20,660 nucleotides of DNA from Desulfobacula sp. (GCA_029940235.1 JAOZRI010000007.1:1-20660), one strand, 5' to 3'. Counted from the stretch's first letter, positions 1 through 8,127 are shown. The notes: a model not told the origin generated them from the letters alone. Made by a program: numbers and translations.

Positions 1-1918
1 ATTTAATGGCTCGAAATATACGTGTCGGGTCTTCAACAAAGCTTAAATTGTGTATAATTCTAATGGTTTTATCTTTTAAATCTCTATTGGCTCCGAAATA
101 GTCTACCATTGTACCAAAACTTTCAGGATTAAGGCTTATGGCAAGAGTATTGATGGTAAAATCCCTTCTTGCAAGATCAAGTTTAATGGAACTTTTTTCA
201 ACAATGGGCAGAGCAGCCGGTGTTTGATAGTATTCAAGTCTGGCAGAGGCCACATCAACTTTAAAATGATCATGAAAAATTATAACTGCTGTGCCAAATT
301 TTTTATGGGTATTGACTCTGCAGCCCTGTTTTTTTGCATAGAGCTTTGCAAACTTGATTCCATCACCCTCAACAACAATATCAATATCATCATTTTGTCT
401 GTTCAGCAAAAAATCTCTGACAAATCCTCCCACAACAAACATTGGAAATCCAAGGTCACTGCCTGTTTTACCAATATCTAAGAGGAGCTGTTTTAATCGA
501 TTATCAAGCCGCTGATAGAGAATATTTTCAATATTTCTTGTTCTTGTATTTTTTTTAATACCAAGCTCAGTTCCTGTCTCTTTAAACGCTTTATTATGTT
601 CAACAAGATAGTTTAGAAAATCAGTGCGGGTTATAACGCCTTTAATACAGCCATTATCAATAACCGGTAAAATTCTATGTTTCTCGTCAATAATAATATT
701 TTCAATATGAGAAATCTGCGCATCAGATGATATGGATCGAACCTCTGAATTCATATACTCTTTCACAGCAAGCTGGGATAATTTGTGATGTAATACTTTT
801 TCTATTACCTGCCTGGTTATATAGCCTTTATATGAACTGTTTTTTTTATTAACAACTAACAGTGTATTGATATTATACCGGGTCATGATATGACTTGCTT
901 CCTTACAGGTCATATCAGGTTCAATGGTTATTGCAGGAGCAGACATGAGATTTTTGGCAATTTGAATTTTTTTTATCTCTTTTTGAAGTTGTTGTAAAAG
1001 CATCATTTCAACCTGTGCAAGGGTTTTATTGTCAACCTTTGCAGAGGCAGCATATGAATGCCCCCCACCATCAAACCGGGAAAGTATTTTTCCCACATCA
1101 ACTTCAGGAATGGAGTTCCTTGCTATGATATTGATTTTATTATCCATTAAAACAATGGCAAAAAACAGATCAAGATTTTCCATTCGTACAATTTTTTGGA
1201 CAATGGAAGCAAGGTCTGTAATATAAGAAGGAGAAGAGATAACAGAAATATGAATATCAACACCATTAATTTTATGAACAGTCATCTCATTTAATAATTC
1301 ATTGAGCCAGGCAACCTGTTCAGATTTGATCTCTTTAACCACAAAACTTGTAATGGTATTTAAACTTGCACCGCAGGATAAGAGAAAAGCTGCCTGCTCA
1401 AGATCTTCTTTTGTCGTTGAAGAGAAAGTAAAAGATCCAGTGTCCTCATATATGCCAAGAGCCATGATAGTAGCCTCTTCAGGGTTGGGGAATATATTTT
1501 TTTCTTGTAACAGAGCACTCAATATGGTTGTGGTTGCACCAACTTGTCTGATTGTTTCACTTGAACCTTTTAGATCTCCCTCCATGGCTGGATGGTGATC
1601 ATAAATTATAATATCAATATCATTGCTGTCTATAATCTTGGAAACATGGGGTAACCTGTTTTTTTGCCTTGTATCAACAATCACAAGTTTTGATACCTGC
1701 GAGAAATCAATGGCCTTTGGATCTGCCATATTAAAAAGATAAGAGGTTGAACTTATAAAAAAATCTCTTAAATTTTTTTCCTGTGATCCCGGGAAAATAA
1801 TAATTGAATCAGGATATAATTTCTGGGCAGCCAGCATTGATGCCATGGCATCAAAATCAGCATTGATATGACTGGTTATAATTGTATCAGCTTTAACAAT
1901 TTTAATTTTTTTACTCAA
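1..1918 (-). CDS. DHH phosphoesterase - CBS pair - poly(A) polymerase/tRNA nucleotidyltransferase fusion (partial, C-terminus missing)
   Basis: The reading frame is open from a TTG at 1918 to the window edge, giving 639 residues. Domains in order: a DHH phosphoesterase domain with NADFDA (about 19-24), DTR (82-84), DHH (107-109) and EDT (159-161); a DHHA1-like part with GGGHSYAASA (284-293); two CBS repeats (about 320-380 and 384-440); and a class II nucleotidyltransferase head with VVGGFVRD (495-502), DIDIVVEGD (511-519) and DPTRIFRA (630-637). The two metal-binding Asp residues of DxD and the DHH metal ligands are all present, so both catalytic domains look intact. Related fusions add the 3' CC or A of tRNA in some bacteria; which base this one adds cannot be told here. 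The TTG start is chosen because AGGAG lies 8 bases upstream. It is transcribed divergently from pilC. Recognition of the domains is firm; the exact substrate is inference. Confidence 0.9.
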   Translation of the reverse strand, partial: MSKKIKIVKADTIITSHINADFDAMASMLAAQKLYPDSIIIFPGSQEKNLRDFFISSTSYLFNMADPKAIDFSQVSKLVIVDTRQKNRLPHVSKIIDSNDIDIIIYDHHPAMEGDLKGSSETIRQVGATTTILSALLQEKNIFPNPEEATIMALGIYEDTGSFTFSSTTKEDLEQAAFLLSCGASLNTITSFVVKEIKSEQVAWLNELLNEMTVHKINGVDIHISVISSPSYITDLASIVQKIVRMENLDLFFAIVLMDNKINIIARNSIPEVDVGKILSRFDGGGHSYAASAKVDNKTLAQVEMMLLQQLQKEIKKIQIAKNLMSAPAITIEPDMTCKEASHIMTRYNINTLLVVNKKNSSYKGYITRQVIEKVLHHKLSQLAVKEYMNSEVRSISSDAQISHIENIIIDEKHRILPVIDNGCIKGVITRTDFLNYLVEHNKAFKETGTELGIKKNTRTRNIENILYQRLDNRLKQLLLDIGKTGSDLGFPMFVVGGFVRDFLLNRQNDDIDIVVEGDGIKFAKLYAKKQGCRVNTHKKFGTAVIIFHDHFKVDVASARLEYYQTPAALPIVEKSSIKLDLARRDFTINTLAISLNPESFGTMVDYFGANRDLKDKTIRIIHNLSFVEDPTRIFRAIK

Positions 1919-1926
1919 ACAAGTAA

Positions 1927-1931
1927 CTCCT
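1927..1931 (-). promoter_or_regulatory. Shine-Dalgarno site supporting a TTG start
   Basis: AGGAG on the minus strand sits 8 bases before the TTG at 1918-1916 of the DHH-CBS-nucleotidyltransferase gene. No ATG lies in frame close to this site, so the RBS decides the start. Confidence 0.7.
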
Positions 1932-1942
1932 GTTGTAATCAC

Positions 1943-1958
1943 CACTTGTAATCAAGTG
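1943..1958. repeat. 16-bp palindrome, possible operator in the divergent promoter region
   Basis: CACTTG-TAAT-CAAGTG is a perfect inverted repeat with a 4-base centre. Its left half overlaps the second copy of a 9-base direct repeat, TTGTAATCA, at 1933-1941 and 1946-1954. It lies between the candidate -10 and the start codon of the minus-strand gene, so a bound regulator could block transcription. It could instead form a small hairpin in the 5' leader. Its function is unknown. Confidence 0.45.
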
Positions 1959-1966
1959 ACAAAATT

Positions 1967-1995
1967 TATATAGTATATCTGTTTAGATTTTACAA
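1967..1995 (-). promoter_or_regulatory. candidate sigma70 promoter for the DHH-CBS-nucleotidyltransferase gene
   Basis: On the minus strand TTGTAA (1995-1990) is followed after 17 bases by TATATA (1972-1967), about 49 bases before the TTG start. Each box matches four of six consensus bases. TATACT slightly upstream is an alternative -10. It overlaps the candidate pilC promoter on the other strand. AT-rich DNA gives such matches easily. Confidence 0.3.
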
Positions 1996-2018
1996 ATTGT
2001 TTGGATCTGGTATTTAAT
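1989..2018 (+). promoter_or_regulatory. candidate sigma70 promoter for pilC-pilS
   Basis: TTTACA (1989-1994) and TTTAAT (2013-2018) are separated by 18 bases, about 33 bases upstream of the pilC ATG. Each box matches five of six consensus bases. Type IV pilus genes may also use sigma54, but I see no convincing GG-N10-GC element here. Confidence 0.35.
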
Positions 2019-2051
2019 ATTTAGTTTTTAGCCATAAAATAAGGATTGAGA

Positions 2052-3263
2052 ATGTCCACTATCTATGAATGGAAGGGAAAAAATCCCAAGGGAAGAAAAG
2101 TCAAAGGTGAAATGGAGGCTCAATCTCCAGAACATGTCAAACAGAACCTGGCAAGAAGAAAAATTACTCCAACAAAAATTAAGAAAAAACCAAAAGATCT
2201 ATTTGAAAATATAAAATTTCTTCAACCAAGAGTAAAAGATAAGGAAGTAATTATATTCTCCAGACAATTTTCCACCATGATAGATGCAGGACTGCCGCTT
2301 CTTCAATGCCTTGATCTTCTTCAATCGCAACAGGAAAATCCTACTTTTAAAAGAAATTTAAAAAAAATAAAAGAGTCTGTTGAATCGGGTGAAACATTTG
2401 CAGACGCCCTTAAAAAATTTCCCAAAGTATTTAATGAACTTTTTATCAATATGGTTGCTGCTGGCGAAGCTGGTGGTATTCTTGATGTTATTTTACAAAG
2501 ACTTTCTGCATATATGGAAAAAATGGCTAAACTCAAAAGCCAGGTTAAAGGTGCCATGACTTATCCAGCTATTACCTTACTTGTTGCCCTTGTGGTTGTT
2601 TCCATCATCCTGGTTTTTGTTATTCCTGTTTTTTCAGATATGTTTGCAGATTTTGGATCAGCACTCCCAGGCCCAACCCTGTTTGTAGTCGCCCTTAGTG
2701 AATTTACAATTGGTTATATAGGTTGGATTATAGGTGCGATGATTGCATTTGTATTTATGATAAAAAGAATCTATGCATCGGAAAAAGGGCGTATTTTAAT
2801 GGATGACATGTTTTTGCGTCTTCCTGTTGTTGGTATTCTTATCAGAAAAGTAGCTGTTGCAAAATTTACAAGAACCACAAGCACCATGCTTGCAAGTGGT
2901 GTATCAATTCTTGAAGTACTCGATATAGTAGCAAAAACAGCAGGGAATAAAATGGTGGAATTTGCCATCCAGGATGTTAAAACAGGAATATCAGAAGGAA
3001 GATCAATGGCAGATCCTCTCATGGAAAGTGGTGTGTTTCCCTCCATGGTGTGTTCCATGATAGCAGTTGGAGAATCAACCGGTGCCCTTGATACAATGAT
3101 GGAAAAAATTGCTGACTTTTATGATGAAGAAGTTGATCAGGCAGTTAAGAATCTGACAGATGCCATAGAACCTGTTATGCTTGTTTTCCTTGGAGTCGTT
3201 GTTGGAGGTCTTGTTATTTCAATGTATCTGCCTATTTTTAAAATGGCAGGTGCTATCTCGTAA
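2052..3263 (+). CDS. pilC: type IV pilus inner-membrane platform protein PilC (GspF family)
   Basis: This 403-residue protein is a full-length PilC/GspF family member, the inner-membrane platform that couples the PilB/PilT ATPases to pilin polymerisation. It carries two GspF domains (about 68-191 and 271-393). Membrane helices lie near 172-195, 217-238 and 372-392, and the C-terminus has the ISMYLPIFKMAG ending typical of PilC. The conserved GEAGG (138-142) and its repeat GESTG (340-344) are present. ATG 2052 is chosen because AAGGA at 2041-2045 is 6 bases away; an in-frame TTG at 2046 directly abuts that site and is unlikely. The gene is divergent from the DHH-CBS protein and is followed after 4 bases by a PilS-like kinase. 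pilB and pilT, usual neighbours, are not upstream. GspF of a type II secretion system is the alternative, but the PilS neighbour favours pilus. Confidence 0.9.
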   Translation: MSTIYEWKGKNPKGRKVKGEMEAQSPEHVKQNLARRKITPTKIKKKPKDLFENIKFLQPRVKDKEVIIFSRQFSTMIDAGLPLLQCLDLLQSQQENPTFKRNLKKIKESVESGETFADALKKFPKVFNELFINMVAAGEAGGILDVILQRLSAYMEKMAKLKSQVKGAMTYPAITLLVALVVVSIILVFVIPVFSDMFADFGSALPGPTLFVVALSEFTIGYIGWIIGAMIAFVFMIKRIYASEKGRILMDDMFLRLPVVGILIRKVAVAKFTRTTSTMLASGVSILEVLDIVAKTAGNKMVEFAIQDVKTGISEGRSMADPLMESGVFPSMVCSMIAVGESTGALDTMMEKIADFYDEEVDQAVKNLTDAIEPVMLVFLGVVVGGLVISMYLPIFKMAGAIS

Positions 3264-3267
3264 ATCC

Positions 3268-4578
3268 ATGCAATATAGATTTTTCAGAGAAAAAACAGAT
3301 TTTTTAAATCTGATTAAATGGATTATCCTTTCAAGGATTGCTTTTGCCGCTATCATAATAATAGCCTGTATTATATTTTCCTCAGGGGAAAATTTGTTTG
3401 TTTTTTCACAACCTTTTTTGTCTATATATAATATTGCAGGCGTAATTTTATTCCTTTCAATTATCTATCTTATCTGGCTCAATAAATTTAATTCAATACA
3501 GGACCTTGCATATTTCCAAACCATTGTTGATACTTTTATTGTAACAGGAATTATTTTTGTTACTGGAAGCTATGACAGTATTTTTACCTTTCTTTATCTT
3601 GTTGTTATAATTTATACTTCCATGCTGCTGCTTCAAAAAGGATCCATAATTATTGCCACAATTTCATGTTTTCAATACGCAATTTTAATTGAACTGGAAT
3701 ATTATGAAATTATTACACCTTATTTTGGCAATTTTTATCTTTCCGGATCAATTGATGAGAATCGTATTGTTTATCGAGTCATTATTGTTATTGTAGCCTG
3801 TTTTGCCGTGGCACTTTTAAGTGGTGTTCTGGCACGTCAACTAAAAGGTGCGAAACAGGATTTAAAGATGGCACAAGAGCATTTAAAACGAGTTGAGAAA
3901 ATGGCTGCCATGGATGAAATGATTGCAGGTATTGCCCATGAAATAAACAATCCACTGGCTTCTTTATCAGGGTCAATTCAATTGCTTCAGGAAGATACCA
4001 ATCCAGGTTCCAATGAAGATAAACTCATGAATATAATTTTAAGGGAGACAAATCGTCTTGAAAAGATAGTAAGTGACATCAGACTGTTTGCCAGACCAGG
4101 GATGGACAATGCCTGTGAAACAAAAATATCAGACTCAATTGAAGAGATAGCCCAGCTTTTTTTAAATGATCCTGGATGGAACAGTAAGATTAAGCTGACC
4201 ATGAATTTAAAAAAAGATATATGGGTGTTTATTGATCCATTGCATTTTAATCAAATCCTTTGGAATTTGTTGAAAAATGCAGCTCAATCCATTAAAGATC
4301 ATGGTCAAATCAAAATTGGCCTGGATGTTCATAAAAACAGACGTGCATATCTGACAGTAGAAGACAGTGGAATTGGGATTGCCCAAAAGGATCTCAGTCA
4401 TATCTTTGACCCTTTCTATACAAGTAAACCAGATGGGACAGGTCTTGGTCTTTCAATCACACATAGAATTATTGATACTTATAATGGAATTATTGATTTT
4501 GAATCATTACCTGGTCAGGGTACAATCTTCACTGTACTTTTTGACAATGCTTCATTTAAAAACTCGTCAAAAATATAA
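3268..4578 (+). CDS. pilS: PilS-like membrane sensor histidine kinase
   Basis: This 436-residue two-component sensor has a hydrophobic N-terminal half with about six membrane segments (roughly 16-37, 55-70, 87-101, 105-122, 126-143 and 170-190). A short coiled linker follows, then a HisKA domain with the phospho-acceptor His224 in GIAHEINNPL and a HATPase domain. The ATPase has its N box near 328-340, G1 as EDSGIG (365-370), the F box as DPFYTSK and G2 as GTGLGLS. The kinase core is of the NtrB/PilS type, which usually phosphorylates a sigma54 activator such as PilR. PilS proteins often have a PAS domain before HisKA; none is evident here. The ATG at 3268 is 4 bases after the pilC stop and has only a weak upstream GGCAGG, so coupling to pilC translation is likely. 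No response regulator follows; lysS is next. The pilS symbol rests largely on context. Confidence 0.85.
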   Translation: MQYRFFREKTDFLNLIKWIILSRIAFAAIIIIACIIFSSGENLFVFSQPFLSIYNIAGVILFLSIIYLIWLNKFNSIQDLAYFQTIVDTFIVTGIIFVTGSYDSIFTFLYLVVIIYTSMLLLQKGSIIIATISCFQYAILIELEYYEIITPYFGNFYLSGSIDENRIVYRVIIVIVACFAVALLSGVLARQLKGAKQDLKMAQEHLKRVEKMAAMDEMIAGIAHEINNPLASLSGSIQLLQEDTNPGSNEDKLMNIILRETNRLEKIVSDIRLFARPGMDNACETKISDSIEEIAQLFLNDPGWNSKIKLTMNLKKDIWVFIDPLHFNQILWNLLKNAAQSIKDHGQIKIGLDVHKNRRAYLTVEDSGIGIAQKDLSHIFDPFYTSKPDGTGLGLSITHRIIDTYNGIIDFESLPGQGTIFTVLFDNASFKNSSKI

Positions 4579-4586
4579 TCAATATC

Positions 4587-4616
4587 TTGACAATCAGAGG
4601 TGAATCAGGCTATTTA
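4587..4616 (+). promoter_or_regulatory. candidate promoter for the lysS-lolCD-bamA-skp-lpx cluster
   Basis: TTGACA at 4587-4592 matches the -35 consensus exactly. TATTTA (4611-4616) follows after 18 bases and is a weak -10. It lies in the 98-base gap between the histidine kinase and lysS. The same gap holds a 10-bp palindrome TAACATGTTA at 4640-4649. The strong -35 makes a promoter plausible, but the poor -10 keeps confidence low. Confidence 0.35.
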
Positions 4617-4676
4617 TTCTTCTTTTATCAAATTTTGGATAACATGTTAAATATAAGCAGGTGAAGGTAAGAATTT

Positions 4677-6152
4677 ATGGATAAAGAAAGCAAGCTGATA
4701 CAAGTTAGAAAAGAAAAAATCTCTCAATTAAAAGATAACAATATTAATCTGTATCCTAATGATTTTAAACCCTCATGTTCCATTAAAAAACTTAGAGAAA
4801 TCATACAGGAAAAACCGGATTCTCTTGGAGAAAAGGGTGAACAATTTTCCATGGCAGGAAGAATGATGGCCATAAATAAAATGGGAAAATCATCTTTTAT
4901 CAGGTTTAAAGAGGGCGCAGAGCAATTTCAGGTGTACTTACAGAAAAATGGTATAGGCAATGATAATTATTCTCTCTTTAAAAAACTTGATATTGGCGAT
5001 TTCATAGGGGTCAAAGGCCCTGTTTTTCAAACACGGACCGGTGAATGGACTCTTCTGGGCAAAGAATTTAAACTGTTGTCAAAAGCTGTAAGACCACTCC
5101 CTGAAAAATTTCATGGAATAAAAGATCCTGAAAAACGCTACCGCCGGCGCTATCTTGATCTGATTATGAACCCGGATTCAAGGCAGACATTTGTAACAAG
5201 ATCGAACATTATTGCTTTAATGAGGCGTTATTTTGAAGAGAATCATTTTATGGAGGTAGAGACACCAATGATGCAGCCTCTTGCCGGTGGTGCCGAGGCA
5301 ACTCCCTTTAAAACATGGCATAATGCCCTTGGAATGGAACTGTTTTTAAGGATTGCTCCGGAATTATACCTTAAAAGACTGGTTGTGGGAGGTTTTGAAA
5401 AAGTATTTGAAATTAATAGAAATTTTAGAAATGAGGGCGTATCCACAAAACATAATCCTGAATTTACCATGGTGGAATTTTATCAGGCATATGCAGATTA
5501 TGAAGATCTCATGGATTTAACTGAAGAGATGTTTGAATCCATTGCAATAAAAATTACAGGTGATACAAAAGTTGAATACCAGGGTGATGTCATAAACTTT
5601 AAAAAAGGCTGGCAACGTATTCCCATGATTGAGTCCCTTAGTAAAATTGGAGGAATTGATCCTGGAATTATAGATAATACAGAAAGCTTACTTGAATTTG
5701 CCGCAAACAACAATATTCAGTTGACCAATAAAGAGCGTCATGGAAAAATATTGACTAAACTGTTTGATGTTCTGGTTGAACCAAAACTGATCCAGCCTAC
5801 TTTTATCACAGGATATCCTGTGGAAGTATCCCCACTCTCCAGAAAAAATGAATTGAATCCTGAATTAACTGACCGTTTTGAACTATTTATTGCAGGCAAA
5901 GAGATAGCCAATGGTTTTTCTGAAATAAATGACCCGGAAGATCAGAACAGTAGATTTTTAATGCAGGTGCGTCAAAGGGATGAAGGCAATGATGAGGCAC
6001 ATATCATGGATTCTGAATATGTGGAAGCACTTGAATACGGAATGCCACCCACAGCAGGAGAAGGAATAGGTATTGATAGGCTTGTGATGCTGCTCACTGA
6101 TTCTCCATCCATCCGGGAGGTCATTCTTTTTCCCCACATGAAAACAAAATAA
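4677..6152 (+). CDS. lysS: lysyl-tRNA synthetase, class II
   Basis: This cytoplasmic 491-residue enzyme charges tRNA-Lys with lysine using ATP. It is full length for bacterial class II LysRS. An N-terminal OB-fold anticodon-binding domain (about 57-135, starting SMAGRMM) precedes the class II catalytic core. Motif 1 lies around 175-200 (MEVETPMMQP), motif 2 around 244-271 (FEINRNFRNEG, then HNPEFTMVE) and motif 3 near the C-terminus (GEGIGIDRLVML). The PLAGGAEA stretch after motif 1 is typical of LysRS rather than of AspRS or AsnRS. The ATG at 4677 has AAGG 9 bases upstream. It is the first gene of the envelope-biogenesis run, and lolC starts 6 bases after its stop, an order shared with other delta-type proteobacteria as I recall. 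Identification is firm. Confidence 0.97.
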   Translation: MDKESKLIQVRKEKISQLKDNNINLYPNDFKPSCSIKKLREIIQEKPDSLGEKGEQFSMAGRMMAINKMGKSSFIRFKEGAEQFQVYLQKNGIGNDNYSLFKKLDIGDFIGVKGPVFQTRTGEWTLLGKEFKLLSKAVRPLPEKFHGIKDPEKRYRRRYLDLIMNPDSRQTFVTRSNIIALMRRYFEENHFMEVETPMMQPLAGGAEATPFKTWHNALGMELFLRIAPELYLKRLVVGGFEKVFEINRNFRNEGVSTKHNPEFTMVEFYQAYADYEDLMDLTEEMFESIAIKITGDTKVEYQGDVINFKKGWQRIPMIESLSKIGGIDPGIIDNTESLLEFAANNNIQLTNKERHGKILTKLFDVLVEPKLIQPTFITGYPVEVSPLSRKNELNPELTDRFELFIAGKEIANGFSEINDPEDQNSRFLMQVRQRDEGNDEAHIMDSEYVEALEYGMPPTAGEGIGIDRLVMLLTDSPSIREVILFPHMKTK

Positions 6153-6158
6153 AAATTA

Positions 6159-7412
6159 ATGAATCTGGAAATTTTTATAGCAGGTAAATACCTTAAAGCA
6201 AAAAGAAAAGAAGGGTTTATATCTCTTATTAGTTTTCTTTCCGTTGCAGGTGTCACTGTGGGTGTAATGGCATTGGTTATTGTTATAGCAGTGATGAGTG
6301 GAGCTGAAACTGACTTTAGAAAAAGAATTCTTGGCCTTGAACCCCACATCCTTGTCATGAATTATTCTGGGAAATTTGATAACTATTCTAAAATTCTTCA
6401 AGACCTTGATCACAGAAATCAAATTAAAGGGGCCTCACCAATTTTATTTACCCAGGCAATGATAAGAGCAAACCGCTCTTTTGCAGGCGTCATGATTCGT
6501 GGTATTGATCCTGAAAAAGGATTTAGCTTAATTAAAGGTTTTGGCCCTGAAAAGCTAAAAAACCTGCTTGGCAGTGCAAAAACAGATAAATCATCACCTG
6601 GTATTAACTCTCTTGATCTTCAATATCCGGGTATTATTCTTGGTAAAGAGCTTGCCAACTCCATAGGGGTTATAAAAGGCGATAAAATAATTCTCATGTC
6701 TTCCAATGGATTTATCTCTCCTGTGGGCAGTATCCCATCCATGAAAAGATTTGTAGTAAAAGATATATTTAGTTCTGGAATGTATGAATATGACAATGCG
6801 CTTGCCTATGTTAACTTGAAACAGGCTCAGTTGCTTTGTGGGGCAAAAAATAAAATTTCCGCCATAGGTATCTGGATTGATAATGTATTTGAGGTTAAAA
6901 AAGTTAAAGATACTCTGTCAGATCTGCTCAACTATCCTTTTTATCTGCGGGACTGGATGGAGATAAACAAAAGCCTTTTTTCAGCCCTTAAACTTGAAAA
7001 AACCGCTATGTTTATTATTCTTACCTTAATTATTCTTGTTGCAGCATTTAACATTGCCAGTGCATTGATTATGATGGTAATGGAAAAAAATCGTGATATT
7101 GCCGTATTAAAAGCAATGGGGGCAACAAATAAAATCATAAGAACAATATTTATTTTTAAAGGTATGTTTATTGGAGTTATTGGTACATTAACGGGTACAA
7201 TTCTCGGGGTTATATCCTGTTTTATTCTGAAAAAATATGATTTCATCCAACTGCCTGATGCTTATCCTTTTTCTACCCTTCCTGTCCAATTGGAATTTTT
7301 TGATGTTTTTATCATTGCCATAAGTGCAATTATAATCTGTTTTTTCTCAACTTTATATCCTTCGTATAAAGCTTCAAAAATGGATCCTGTCGAGGCATTA
7401 AGATATGGATAA
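6159..7412 (+). CDS. lolC: lipoprotein-releasing ABC transporter permease LolC/E family
   Basis: This 417-residue inner-membrane permease works with LolD to extract outer-membrane lipoproteins from the inner membrane and pass them to LolA. The N-terminus (AGKYLKAKRKEGFISLIS) and the first helix (about 21-47, with GVTVGVMALV) are hallmark LolC/LolE. A periplasmic domain of about 220 residues follows, then three C-terminal helices (about 280-305, 325-350, 375-400) in an FtsX-type fold. The cytoplasmic EKNRDIAVLKAMGAT contacts the ATPase in this family. It ends with DPVEALRYG, as LolC/E proteins do. Only one permease gene lies beside lolD, so the complex may be a LolC homodimer unless lolE is elsewhere. 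There is no clear Shine-Dalgarno; the ATG lies 6 bases after lysS, suggesting coupled translation. It overlaps lolD by 8 bases. Confidence 0.93.
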   Translation: MNLEIFIAGKYLKAKRKEGFISLISFLSVAGVTVGVMALVIVIAVMSGAETDFRKRILGLEPHILVMNYSGKFDNYSKILQDLDHRNQIKGASPILFTQAMIRANRSFAGVMIRGIDPEKGFSLIKGFGPEKLKNLLGSAKTDKSSPGINSLDLQYPGIILGKELANSIGVIKGDKIILMSSNGFISPVGSIPSMKRFVVKDIFSSGMYEYDNALAYVNLKQAQLLCGAKNKISAIGIWIDNVFEVKKVKDTLSDLLNYPFYLRDWMEINKSLFSALKLEKTAMFIILTLIILVAAFNIASALIMMVMEKNRDIAVLKAMGATNKIIRTIFIFKGMFIGVIGTLTGTILGVISCFILKKYDFIQLPDAYPFSTLPVQLEFFDVFIIAISAIIICFFSTLYPSYKASKMDPVEALRYG

Positions 7413-8112
7413 ATTATTGAACCCCCTGATATCACTTTGCAATGTTTCAAAAAGTTTTTCTTCAAAGACATCAAAGATTGAAATTTTAAATGCTGCTAAT
7501 TTTGAAGTTTTTCAGGGTGAAACAATTGCAGTTGTCGGATCTTCTGGCATTGGCAAATCAACACTATTAAATCTTATTGGAACTCTTGATAAACCCGATT
7601 CAGGAATTTTTTTTTTCCAAAGCAATGACCTCTCCCTCTATAATGACGAGAAACTGGCAAATTTCAGAAATTTAAAAATTGGTTTTGTTTTTCAATTTCA
7701 CTATCTGCTCCAGGGTTTTTCTGCCCTGGAAAATGTCATGATGCCTGGATTAATTGCAATTAACCAGAAGAGCAGACATAAAAATAAAAAAAAGGTTGAA
7801 AAGAGTGCCCAAAATATGCTTGAAAGAGTAGGGCTATCTTCAAGAATTTCCCACAGGGTGGAAGAGTTGTCAGGCGGTGAACAACAAAGAGTTGCCCTGG
7901 CAAGAGCTCTGGTAATGAAGCCTGCGATACTTCTTGCTGATGAACCAACGGGTAATCTTGACAGAGCAAACAGTGAGAGTATGCATTATTTAATTGATGA
8001 ACTCAATAAAGAACTTGGCATGACAGTTATTGTGGTGACTCACAATAATAGACTTGCAAGAATGATGAAAAGGAATGTTACAATAAAAGAAGGGAAAATT
8101 ATCCCTGCATAA
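7405..8112 (+). CDS. lolD: lipoprotein-releasing ABC transporter ATP-binding protein LolD
   Basis: This 235-residue ABC ATPase powers LolC-mediated lipoprotein release. The Walker A is GSSGIGKST (45-53, Lys51), the Q-loop is in FVFQFHYLL, the signature is LSGGEQQRVALARAL, the Walker B is AILLADEPTGNLD and the H-loop His is in VVTHNN. The FQFHYLLQGFSALENVMMP segment is characteristic of the LolD/MacB/FtsE branch, and the lolC overlap decides for LolD. The ATG at 7405 lies within the last codons of lolC, an 8-base overlap implying translational coupling. A run of ten T at 7607-7616 encodes an Ile-Phe-Phe-Phe stretch between Walker A and the Q-loop. Confidence 0.95.
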   Translation: MDKLLNPLISLCNVSKSFSSKTSKIEILNAANFEVFQGETIAVVGSSGIGKSTLLNLIGTLDKPDSGIFFFQSNDLSLYNDEKLANFRNLKIGFVFQFHYLLQGFSALENVMMPGLIAINQKSRHKNKKKVEKSAQNMLERVGLSSRISHRVEELSGGEQQRVALARALVMKPAILLADEPTGNLDRANSESMHYLIDELNKELGMTVIVVTHNNRLARMMKRNVTIKEGKIIPA

Positions 8113-8127
8113 AAATTAAGTATAAAT

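Noticed and set aside
224..1598. Plus-strand open frames at 224-481, 1029-1226 and 1302-1598
   Set aside because: They lie antisense to the continuous DHH-CBS-nucleotidyltransferase frame, show no recognisable family and lack convincing start signals.
1943..1958. Palindrome as an FNR/CRP site
   Set aside because: The TTG and CAA half-sites are only 4 bases apart, whereas TTGAT-N4-ATCAA sites place them 8 apart.
2046..2051. TTG start for pilC two codons before the ATG
   Set aside because: It directly abuts the AAGGA site, leaving no spacer; the ATG at 2052 has a 6-base spacer.
3181..3267. N-terminal extension of the histidine kinase frame into pilC
   Set aside because: It would overlap 83 bases of the conserved pilC 3' end in another frame; ATG 3268 right after the pilC stop is simpler.
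5972..6422. Minus-strand frames of 128 and 88 codons over the lysS-lolC junction
   Set aside because: They are antisense shadows of two well-conserved genes, with no family resemblance.
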